Notes under the pieces: model-generated
The model's input: the letters and a program-made list of their open reading frames with translations, nothing else
Databases searched by the model: none
What the model was told of the DNA's origin: nothing
From: Ignavibacteriales bacterium
GTDB lineage: Bacteria; Bacteroidota; Ignavibacteria; Ignavibacteriales; Ignavibacteriaceae
Direction of reading: 5' to 3'
Length of the DNA: 64,000 bases
Assembly (NCBI GenBank): GCA_016700155.1
Contig: CP065001.1
Location: 2,976,001 to 3,040,000, forward strand
Position numbers and translations under genes: made by a program
Shown here: positions 44,884-51,913 of the stretch, piece by piece
Numbering within the stretch: position 1 is the first letter of the stretch
Layout of the letters: each line of letters begins with the position of its first letter

Positions 44884-44908
44884 ACCCGCTCTGTTGAGCG
44901 GGTTTTTT
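44884..44908 (+). terminator. Rho-independent terminator after fbp
   Basis: ACCCGCTC (44884-44891) and GAGCGGGT (44896-44903) form an 8-bp GC-rich stem with a TGTT loop, followed by a T-run to 44908. It lies 20 bases past the fbp stop. Confidence 0.93.
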
Positions 44909-45090
44909 ATTTGTAAAAATAAATTTAATTGTTAGTTGTCAATTTTTGTCCTGCCGCATGTCAATTAATTTCTACAAATAATTTTAGTTGAATATACAAA
45001 GTTTGTTCCCCTGTCGTTGTTGTTTTACATCAATCGGGTTTTAAAATGGTATCAAATTTGCCAAGGGAGAAAAAATATCGGGAGGAAAAA

Positions 45091-45831
45091 ATGAAAGCTT
45101 TATTTATCAACTCTAAATACCTGCCTGTCCTTTTCACACTAATTTTTATTCAATGTCACGTACCGCCAAATGCAGTTTTGAAACTAACCGCTGATTCACA
45201 TGAAACCGAATGGTATAAAGGTAAACAAATTATGACAATTGAAAATGAAATTGTTTCTATTCAATTATCTTTTGACAGAACTTCATCAGATAATTACCTG
45301 TTTGATGTTGATGTATTAAATACATCAGACTCTGCTCTGCTTGTAGATCCGCAGAAATTTTACTATAGCCTTATTGATCCGAAGTCCAGAAAGAATCCTG
45401 TAATTGTCAATGCCCGTGATCCAGAATCTACTATTCTTGACCTGCAAAAAAAGTATGCGTTAAATCAGAGTCGGGTGGAAACAGAGAAGATGTCATACGC
45501 ATTTGGGTATTTCCTTAATGCCGTTGGGCAGACTGCTGCTCTTGTTAAAGGTGATCGTGAAACAAGTGAAAATTTTGATCGAAATTACCAGGATCTTGAA
45601 CGGGAAGAATTTCTTGACGATGTAAGAAATCAAAAAATTTCTGAATCACTAGAATCGTCATCATATATCTGGGAAATACTCGCTTTGAGAAAAACTACTC
45701 TAAGAAAAAACGAAAGTATAAACGGTGTTGTATTCTTCCCTGTAAATAAAGATGCAAAGACTCTTGAGTTCTTTTTTCCGGTTGGCAGTTCAACTTTAAA
45801 AATTAATTTTAACCAGGAGAGGATACTATAA
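45091..45831 (+). CDS. Hypothetical lipoprotein
   Basis: This is a 246-residue protein of unknown function. The start MKALFINSKYLPVLFTLIFIQC has a GGGAGG site six bases upstream. Cys22 follows a loose lipobox (FIQC), so export as a lipoprotein is likely. The mature part has a beta-sandwich-like run (IVSIQLSFDRTSSDNYLFDV) and a helical middle, ending with strands (GVVFFPVNKDAKTLEFFFPV). An upstream in-frame start at 45046 exists but lacks a signal. It is a single gene after the fbp terminator. Confidence 0.75.
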   Translation: MKALFINSKYLPVLFTLIFIQCHVPPNAVLKLTADSHETEWYKGKQIMTIENEIVSIQLSFDRTSSDNYLFDVDVLNTSDSALLVDPQKFYYSLIDPKSRKNPVIVNARDPESTILDLQKKYALNQSRVETEKMSYAFGYFLNAVGQTAALVKGDRETSENFDRNYQDLEREEFLDDVRNQKISESLESSSYIWEILALRKTTLRKNESINGVVFFPVNKDAKTLEFFFPVGSSTLKINFNQERIL

Positions 45832-45855
45832 ATTAAAAGGTTGCACTATACAGTG

Positions 45856-45881
45856 GGACTCAATAATTTGAGTTTGAGTCC
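45856..45881. terminator. Weak hairpin between convergent genes
   Basis: GGACTCAA (45856-45863) and TTGAGTCC (45874-45881) pair over 8 bp around 10 bases, between the lipoprotein and the PD-(D/E)XK-like gene. A small ATTAA/TTAAT hairpin follows. The T-tract is poor. Confidence 0.4.
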
Positions 45882-45956
45882 GATTAACTTCGTTAATACA
45901 TTAAAACGCTTATAGTCATAACTCAATTAGTTCTATACTATTAAAAATTATAAAGT

Positions 45957-46571
45957 TTAATCTGATTCTTTATAAGATTGTTGAATATGATAGGCATTGT
46001 CGATTTCAATTCTAAGATCATGATAATTCACAGACGAAGTTAATTTTTTGAGTGAGTTTAAAGTGATTGAAGATTCACTCTTTTTGTGCAAATCAAGTTT
46101 AAAAGTAGGAAGCACATAAAAATCCCATTGCTCCATTTTCAAAGGATCTAAAGTCTCCTGCACTTTGTGTTTCAACAAACAAAACACGTAAACATCTGCA
46201 TGTCTTTTAGGACTGATTTCCTGAATATTTGTACTCGCATCCCAATATCTGGCAGGTTTTATAGAAAATAAAATAGATGAAAATTTTTTTTGACACCAAC
46301 TCTGTAAATACGATGAAGATTTTACCTCAATTTTTTTGCCATCAGGTGTAAGTAAATCAAAAGCATCCCATTCAGTTCTAACATTATCAAAATTAATTCC
46401 GACTGCTGTTCCTACAATGAATTCTGCAAATTTTCCTCTGATTGCATTACTTACAATATCTGAAGCAGTCCAAATCCAAAAATCAAGCAACTTAAAATTA
46501 GTTTTCTCTCCATGAACTGTCAGGAATTCCTTCCCAGATTTAGCAGTTGATTTGATTTGTCCGAGACTCAT
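45957..46571 (-). CDS. PD-(D/E)XK nuclease-like protein
   Basis: This 204-residue protein has the core RTEWDAFDLLTPDGKKIEVK (residues 65-84). Asp73 (or Asp70) plus the E-V-K motif (Glu82, Lys84) fit the restriction-endonuclease-like active site, and KFAEFIVG just before supplies a possible Glu50. A Ser-rich continuation (SSSYLQSW) is typical of an orphan family of such proteins. No methylase or specificity subunit is adjacent, so it is not a classical restriction system. It could act on DNA ends or be a defence or repair nuclease. Assignment is by motif only. Confidence 0.6.
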   Translation of the reverse strand: MSLGQIKSTAKSGKEFLTVHGEKTNFKLLDFWIWTASDIVSNAIRGKFAEFIVGTAVGINFDNVRTEWDAFDLLTPDGKKIEVKSSSYLQSWCQKKFSSILFSIKPARYWDASTNIQEISPKRHADVYVFCLLKHKVQETLDPLKMEQWDFYVLPTFKLDLHKKSESSITLNSLKKLTSSVNYHDLRIEIDNAYHIQQSYKESD

Positions 46572-46644
46572 AAATAGAAAATTTAAAGAGTGATTAGAGG
46601 ATAAACTTTTGGTACTTCACAGAAATTCTAAGATTCAAGTGTGT

Positions 46645-46911
46645 TTACTTCTTAATCTTGGCAAGCTCCGCCGCAATTTTATCGGCGAGTGCTTCTTCAG
46701 ATATTCCTTCAACTCTTATCTGAGATGTCTTAAGCAGAATTTTAGGATGATCGCCTTCACCCATTACAAACTTATATAATCCGAACCCCAGCCTGTTGCG
46801 GTCATTATCAACCGGCATAAATTCTTTAAAGTCATTTACAATTTTATAAACCTGGGCTTCGACTGAATCTTCCGGAAATTTTTTTGTTGCCGGAGGAGGT
46901 AATGTTGACAT
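46645..46911 (-). CDS. Small conserved-looking hypothetical protein
   Basis: This is an 88-residue protein without signal or membrane segment. It begins MSTLPPPATKKFPEDSVEAQ and ends with a charged helix ALADKIAAELAKIKK. The central part (GFGLYKFVMGEGDHPKILL) looks like a short beta-hairpin domain. No family recognised. It lies 74 bases upstream of the nuclease-like gene, on the same strand, and may share its transcript. An AAGG lies a few bases upstream of the ATG. Confidence 0.7.
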   Translation of the reverse strand: MSTLPPPATKKFPEDSVEAQVYKIVNDFKEFMPVDNDRNRLGFGLYKFVMGEGDHPKILLKTSQIRVEGISEEALADKIAAELAKIKK

Positions 46912-47035
46912 AAAGTTTCCTTAATTTTTGTTACAAAAATAGGATTGATGCCCTTCACCCGCAACTTAAATGTGGAAGAACTTCATCTATTTGTGTAGAT
47001 TTCCCCTAAAATTTATTCATCATTTTTATTTTTGT

Positions 47036-48031
47036 TTGAATATTAAACACTTAAATAAAGTGCTCATTATACGCATGAGTTCTTTGGGCGATGTTCTGCT
47101 CACAACACCTCTTCTGAGATCACTGAAAAAACAGAATCCCGAAATTCAGATCGACTTCATAGTGAAAAAACAATTTGCCGATGCGTTAAGATTTAATCCT
47201 CACGTCTCAAATTTATTTGAGTATGATTCAACACAAGAGAAAAATAATTTTGGCTTGCCTGATTTCAGTAATACCAAATATGATCTTGTAATTGATCTGC
47301 AGAACAATCTTCGCTCATTAAAAATCCGGCGGCAGGTTAACGCCCCATTAGTAAAATTCCATAAACCTAATCTTGCAAAGTTCCTGCTGGTAAATTTTAA
47401 GATTAATCTTTTGAAAGAAAAAACTCCGATCACTGCAAGGTATTCAAATTCAATTGAAGGATTAGAGCTTGATGAAAAAGGATTGGAACTTCATACAAAC
47501 AATCAACCGGATATTAGATTACAAAACGGAACCAACTACGTAGGTTTTTGTCCCGGCGCAAAACATTTTACCAAACAATGGCTGAAAGAATATTTTGTTG
47601 AACTTGGAAATCTTTTAACAAAAGAGAATTATACAGTTCTGCTTTTCGGCGGTAAAGACGACAGAAAATTATGTAAAGAAATTTCAAATGAAATAAATTC
47701 ATCTATCGATCTTTCAAATGATGATGAACTGCTGCAGACTGCGGCTGATATGAAAATCTGTAAAATGATTGTCTGTAACGATTCCGGATTAATGCATACA
47801 GCGTGCGCGGTCGGAATTCCTGTTACTGTTATATTCGGATCAACCGTTCAGGAATTTGGTTTTGCTCCTTACAACACCCCAAATTTAATATTAGAAAACA
47901 AATCATTATTTTGCAGACCGTGTTCGCACATTGGAAGGGAAAGCTGCCCTAAAGAACACTTTAAATGTATGAAGGAGATCGTTCCGCAGCAGGCACTCCG
48001 GGAAATTTTGCAGTTTATAAAATCAAAATGA
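47036..48031 (+). CDS. Glycosyltransferase family 9 (ADP-heptose-type LPS heptosyltransferase)
   Basis: This GT9 enzyme transfers heptose or a related sugar to the LPS inner core. VLIIRMSSLGDVLLTTPLLR is the N-terminal family signature, VGFCPGAKHFTKQWLKEYF starts the second Rossmann half, and CNDSGLMHTACAVGIPVTVIFG is the nucleotide-sugar site. The start is uncertain. An ATG at 46970 adds 22 hydrophobic residues without a ribosome site; TTG 47036 gives MNIKHLNKVLIIRMSS, which fits the family best. It overlaps the Kdo transferase gene by four bases (ATGA), so LPS core genes are coupled. Confidence 0.88.
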   Translation: MNIKHLNKVLIIRMSSLGDVLLTTPLLRSLKKQNPEIQIDFIVKKQFADALRFNPHVSNLFEYDSTQEKNNFGLPDFSNTKYDLVIDLQNNLRSLKIRRQVNAPLVKFHKPNLAKFLLVNFKINLLKEKTPITARYSNSIEGLELDEKGLELHTNNQPDIRLQNGTNYVGFCPGAKHFTKQWLKEYFVELGNLLTKENYTVLLFGGKDDRKLCKEISNEINSSIDLSNDDELLQTAADMKICKMIVCNDSGLMHTACAVGIPVTVIFGSTVQEFGFAPYNTPNLILENKSLFCRPCSHIGRESCPKEHFKCMKEIVPQQALREILQFIKSK

Positions 48032-49305
48032 AAATACTTTCTAAACTATTCTACAATATTCTTGTAATTCCATTTCTTTATATCACATTAAGATTTATCG
48101 GGCTTTTCAATGCAAAAACTAAAAAAGGAATTCAGGGACGCAAACGTGTATTTGAAGAACTTATTCTCGATGCCGCGGCACTTGATAAATCAAAAAAATT
48201 AATCTGGTTCCACTCATCTTCACTTGGTGAGTTTGAACAGGCAAAACCAATTATTAAGGAACTGAAAAAGGATAATAAGATAAATATTCTTATTACTTTT
48301 TTTTCGCCGTCGGGATATGAGAATTCAAAAAAATATCCTTACGCTGATCTTGTTTCGTACATTCCTTTCGATACAAAAACAAACGCTAACCGGTTTATTC
48401 ATATTGTTCATCCAGACCTTGCAGTATTGATGCGTTACGACATCTGGCCAAATCACATCTGGGCAATGGATGATTACAGCGTTCCGTCATACATAGTTGA
48501 CGCGACAATGAAAAGTTCATCTCCAAGGAAATATCCGTTCATAAAAAATTTTCATAAAGTTTTATTTAAAGACATAACAAAAATTCTTACAGTATCTCAA
48601 GATGATGTTAACGGCTTTAAAGATTTCGGCTGTACAGACGAGCAGGTTAAAGCAGTAGGCGATACAAGATTTGACCGGGTTTATCAAAGAAGTATAACGG
48701 CACGTGAAAGAAATCTTGTCAAAGATGATCTTTTCAAAAATAAAAAAGTGATTGTCGCCGGAAGCACATGGGAACTTGATGAAGAGGTTATCATCCCTGC
48801 TTTCTTAAAGCTCGCTGAGTATGATGAAAATGTAATATTGATTATCGCTCCACACGAACCTACACTGGTTCATCTTGAAAAAATTGAAAATGAATTTGCC
48901 AATAAGCTTAATTCAATCAGGTTTTCAGCTTTGAACAATTATAACAATGAACGCGTCATCATTGTTGATTCGGTAGGAATTTTACTTACGCTTTATACTT
49001 ATGCACATCTTGCATTCATCGGTGGAAGTTTTAAACAGAACATACACAATGTGCTTGAAGCCGCTGTTTACGGTATCCCGGTAATGTTCGGGCCAAAGAT
49101 TGATAATTCGCAGGAAGCACAGCAGCTTGTAAAAAGAGGAAGCGGTTTACTTGTTAATAATAAAAGAGAAGCTTACAGGCACCTGAGAACATTATTGACA
49201 AATGAAAATCTGAGAGAAAAACTCGGGAAAGTATCATTCAATTATGTGCAGGAAAATCTTGGCGCTACTGAAAAAATCCTGAAAGAGATTTACGAAGTTA
49301 TTTAA
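48028..49305 (+). CDS. waaA: 3-deoxy-D-manno-octulosonic acid (Kdo) transferase
   Basis: This 425-residue enzyme attaches Kdo to lipid A at the inner membrane. A short N-terminal anchor (LFYNILVIPFLYITLRFIGL) precedes the GT30-type fold: WFHSSSLGEFEQAKPIIKEL, SPSGYENSKKYPYADL, and the C-terminal AFIGGSFKQNIHNVLEAAVYG with EAQQLV. The ATG at 48028 overlaps the upstream stop and gives the family start MKILSKLFYN. An upstream start inside the GT9 gene is unlikely. Together with GT9 it shows an LPS-bearing outer membrane. Confidence 0.95.
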   Translation: MKILSKLFYNILVIPFLYITLRFIGLFNAKTKKGIQGRKRVFEELILDAAALDKSKKLIWFHSSSLGEFEQAKPIIKELKKDNKINILITFFSPSGYENSKKYPYADLVSYIPFDTKTNANRFIHIVHPDLAVLMRYDIWPNHIWAMDDYSVPSYIVDATMKSSSPRKYPFIKNFHKVLFKDITKILTVSQDDVNGFKDFGCTDEQVKAVGDTRFDRVYQRSITARERNLVKDDLFKNKKVIVAGSTWELDEEVIIPAFLKLAEYDENVILIIAPHEPTLVHLEKIENEFANKLNSIRFSALNNYNNERVIIVDSVGILLTLYTYAHLAFIGGSFKQNIHNVLEAAVYGIPVMFGPKIDNSQEAQQLVKRGSGLLVNNKREAYRHLRTLLTNENLREKLGKVSFNYVQENLGATEKILKEIYEVI

Positions 49306-49308
49306 AGT

Positions 49309-49341
49309 AGAGATGACATTTTTTTAAAAGATGTCATCTCT
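49309..49341. terminator. Hairpin between waaA and DinB genes
   Basis: AGAGATGACAT (49309-49319) and ATGTCATCTCT (49331-49341) pair over 11 bp across a T/A-rich loop. It lies between convergent genes, so it may stop transcription from both sides. Confidence 0.7.
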
Positions 49342-49354
49342 AAAATCGGAGTTC

Positions 49355-49867
49355 TCAATTCCCCAGGTATCTTTCTTTAAGAATTTTTATATGATGTTTT
49401 TCATGACCGGCAATGATGAATAACAACGCCCTTACAGTCACTTCAAAATTATTTGCTACACCACGCTTGTTTAACATAAATTCATCAAACCCCCGGAATA
49501 AAAGTATATTCGATTCCCTCAGCAGCCTGAACTCATAGTTCAGATCAAATAACTCGCGGCTGTTAAAGTTTCCCGTTTTAACATACTCGTTCTGATCATA
49601 ACCTGGTAGTGATTGCTTTTCACCACGTGCGATACACAGAGCTCTGTAAGCAAAAATTCTTTCGGCATCAATAAGATGCCCGACAACTTCTTTTACTGTC
49701 CACTTCCCTTCAGCATAAGCATAATTCCCTTTTGATTCAGAAAATGAATTCAACAACTCCTGGGTCTCAAGATTTTGTGCGGTAAGAATTTCAATACCGT
49801 TATCGCCTGCAAGCGCATCAACATAACCTGCGTAGAACGGTGCATAATCTTTTTTATCCGGACGCAT
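49355..49867 (-). CDS. DinB family protein
   Basis: This is a 170-residue four-helix metal-binding protein of the DinB/YfiT type. GKWTVKEVVGHLIDAERIFA carries the first metal His and AGHEKHHIKILKERYL the last two. LALLFIIAGH-type helices complete the bundle. Such proteins often act as thiol-dependent detoxifying transferases; the actual substrate is unknown. Full-length for the family, cytosolic. It follows the isoaspartyl peptidase gene by 30 bases on the same strand. Confidence 0.9.
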   Translation of the reverse strand: MRPDKKDYAPFYAGYVDALAGDNGIEILTAQNLETQELLNSFSESKGNYAYAEGKWTVKEVVGHLIDAERIFAYRALCIARGEKQSLPGYDQNEYVKTGNFNSRELFDLNYEFRLLRESNILLFRGFDEFMLNKRGVANNFEVTVRALLFIIAGHEKHHIKILKERYLGN

Positions 49868-49897
49868 AAACTTTCCTCCGAAAATTTTTGATAATAA

Positions 49898-50875
49898 TTA
49901 TTCCCAGATCTTAATTTCTTTTTTACCTTTTGAATCCAAAGAAGCTCTCAGCATACTGCCGGTATTATACAGCATCACAACGTTTCCATCCTTATCAACT
50001 GCTATCAAACCGCCGGTTCCTTTTTCAAGTCTTTTGTTTATCATCTCTTCTGCTGCATGCTGAAGTGTCATGTTCTTCATTTCCATTAAAGCAGAAACAT
50101 TATACGCAACAGTATTCTTAATGAAGAGTTCTCCAGTTCCCGTACATGAAACAGCGCATGTTTTATTGCTTGCATAAGTGCCGGCATTCACAAGCGGTGA
50201 GTCGCCAATCCTGCCGGGCATTTTACCAGTCATGCCGCCTGTTGACGTAGCAGCAGAAAGATTGCCGTTCTTATCCAACGCCACACAACCTACTGTGCCT
50301 TGTTTATTTTTCTCCTCAAATCTTTTTAAAGATTCATAACTGCTCTCTGTATAAAAATAATTTTGGTTAACCATTTCGACATTCATTTGCTTTGCGAACT
50401 CTTCCGCACCGTCACCACTTAGCAGCACGTGTTTTGTTTTTTCTTTTACCAGCCGTGCTAATGAGATTGGGTTTTTAATATGCTTTACTCCGGTAACCGC
50501 GCCGCAGGAAAGGTCAGCGCCGTACATTATGGATGCATCAAGTTCATGCGTGCCGGCACTTGTAAAAACAGCTCCCCGTCCCGCATTGAAAAGTGAATCA
50601 TCTTCAAGAAACTTCACTGCACTTTCAACTGCATCAAGACTGCTTCCGCCATTTTCTAGAATGTTTTTCCCTATGTTCAATGCTGTTTCAAGTGAATTCA
50701 TATAAAGCTGTTTTGTCGATTCGGGAATTTCCTTATTCATAAATCCGGCACCGCCGTGGATTACAATCGCGTATTTACCATCATTTTTTCCAGGCTCATT
50801 CTTATCGTTTTTATCAATGAACTGAACTGCAAGAATCACAAGCGCGGTGATTATAATAAAATAAACAGTCTTCAT
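49898..50875 (-). CDS. Isoaspartyl peptidase / L-asparaginase (plant type)
   Basis: This 325-residue Ntn-hydrolase is made as a precursor that self-cleaves before Thr194 in KQGTVGCVALDKNGN. The substrate motifs STGGMTGKMPGRIGDSP and GTGELFIKN follow. VIHGGAGFM is the N-terminal family motif. An N-terminal hydrophobic stretch (VYFIIITALVILAVQFI) points to export or a membrane anchor, giving a periplasmic enzyme. It degrades isoaspartyl dipeptides and asparagine. A 19-bp palindrome lies 26 bases upstream. Confidence 0.93.
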   Translation of the reverse strand: MKTVYFIIITALVILAVQFIDKNDKNEPGKNDGKYAIVIHGGAGFMNKEIPESTKQLYMNSLETALNIGKNILENGGSSLDAVESAVKFLEDDSLFNAGRGAVFTSAGTHELDASIMYGADLSCGAVTGVKHIKNPISLARLVKEKTKHVLLSGDGAEEFAKQMNVEMVNQNYFYTESSYESLKRFEEKNKQGTVGCVALDKNGNLSAATSTGGMTGKMPGRIGDSPLVNAGTYASNKTCAVSCTGTGELFIKNTVAYNVSALMEMKNMTLQHAAEEMINKRLEKGTGGLIAVDKDGNVVMLYNTGSMLRASLDSKGKKEIKIWE

Positions 50876-50900
50876 TCTTATCTCTTGATTATTTTTGGTT

Positions 50901-50919
50901 TGTTAATGCTGCATTAACA
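50901..50919. promoter_or_regulatory. 19-bp operator-like palindrome upstream of isoaspartyl peptidase
   Basis: TGTTAATGC and GCATTAACA flank a single T, forming a perfect 9+1+9 inverted repeat. It is 26-44 bases upstream of the peptidase start on the minus strand. Size and symmetry suit a helix-turn-helix dimer. Confidence 0.55.
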
Positions 50920-51026
50920 CAATTACAATGTGCTTCAGCGATTCAAATTTATTTTAATTATTTCAGAATTGAAACTCATAAAACAATTTTATTCAAGTAT
51001 AATTGATGAGAAAAATTTTGAATGTT

Positions 51027-51344
51027 TTAATCGGAATAGACTTTAAGACCTATTATCCCCGATACAATAAGGAAGATGAAAAATATTCTGATAAGTTCTT
51101 TCGATTCACCGAAAAGTATCATTCCGAATATTGCTGTGCCGACCGCGCCAATACCTGTCCATACGGCATAAGCAGTTCCAAGCGGCAATGTTTTAACTGA
51201 AACGGACAGGAGATACATACTTAATATCATCGCCGCGATTGTAAAAATACTTGGCCAGAGTTTTGTAAAACCATCTGTATATTTTAATCCCACCGCCCAG
51301 GCTATTTCAAATATTCCGGCAACTACTAATATGATCCAGTTCAT
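51027..51344 (-). CDS. sugE: SMR family exporter (SugE/Gdx guanidinium exporter type)
   Basis: This is a 105-residue, four-helix small multidrug resistance protein. MNWIILVVAGIFEIAWAVGL contains the key Glu13, GLKYTDGFTKLWPS follows, and LPLGTAYAVWTGIGAVGTAI is nearly identical to the SugE/Gdx subgroup. This subgroup exports guanidinium rather than broad drugs. No guanidine-I riboswitch was recognised in the 35 bases upstream or before the preceding gene. It lies in the same orientation as the membrane protein gene upstream. Confidence 0.93.
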   Translation of the reverse strand: MNWIILVVAGIFEIAWAVGLKYTDGFTKLWPSIFTIAAMILSMYLLSVSVKTLPLGTAYAVWTGIGAVGTAIFGMILFGESKELIRIFFIFLIVSGIIGLKVYSD

Positions 51345-51379
51345 TAATTATTTATGGAATTAAAGTTTAAGTGATTTAT

Positions 51380-51754
51380 CTATGCTTCTTCACTTTCAAA
51401 AACTGCGTACGTGTCTTTAACAGGATAGCTTCTGTATGCGAATACGGCTGTTGAAACTTCAAGTACTAAAAAAACAAAATATGCGGCGGAATATTTTGCA
51501 ATGAGATACTCATTCAAAACTATATATCTGGTCATCACGAGGATCAGAAATACCGCCCCGCCTAATACGTTTAACACTGCAGGTATGTAAGTCCATTTTC
51601 GTTTTTGCCATACACCGACAACAATCGAAAATGAAGTAAGCATCGGTATGAAACTTATAAATTCTTCTTCACTGCCTTGCGGGGTCATAAGAAAATCTAC
51701 CAACAGCCATAGCGACAACACAAGGTGAAATAATATGATGAGATATCTTGACAT
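51380..51754 (-). CDS. Small four-helix membrane protein
   Basis: This is a 124-residue inner-membrane protein of unrecognised family. Four hydrophobic helices are seen (YLIILFHLVLSLWLLVDFL, FIPMLTSFSIVVGVW, IPAVLNVLGGAVFLILVM, YSAAYFVFLVLEVSTAVFAY). It ends with an acidic tail. It sits 35 bases upstream of sugE and may be co-transcribed. It could be a small stress-related membrane protein, but no function can be assigned. Confidence 0.75.
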   Translation of the reverse strand: MSRYLIILFHLVLSLWLLVDFLMTPQGSEEEFISFIPMLTSFSIVVGVWQKRKWTYIPAVLNVLGGAVFLILVMTRYIVLNEYLIAKYSAAYFVFLVLEVSTAVFAYRSYPVKDTYAVFESEEA

Positions 51755-51830
51755 GGTTACTTTTATAACTGCGGCAAATATAGCATTATTAAAATTAAAT
51801 TGTGAAATGCTCTAATATCGATCGGCTCTC

Positions 51831-51857
51831 GTCACCCGTCGTCAGGCTCAGGGTGAC
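51831..51857. repeat. REP-like palindromic repeat (copy B)
   Basis: GTCACCC (51831-51837) and GGGTGAC (51851-51857) pair around GTCGTCAGGCTCA. Read on the minus strand, it matches the 27-base element inside 21963-21989 at 21 of 27 positions. The sixth stem pair changes from A-T to C-G. It lies between uvrA and the membrane protein gene. Confidence 0.65.
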
Positions 51858-51913
51858 AATTGAGAAAACCAGATCATTCCTTTCAAGATAGAATCCCAAT
51901 CCAAATGCGCAGA

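Noticed and set aside
51345..51379. Possible guanidine riboswitch upstream of sugE
   Set aside because: The 35-base gap is too short, and neither it nor the region above 51754 shows the conserved riboswitch motifs.
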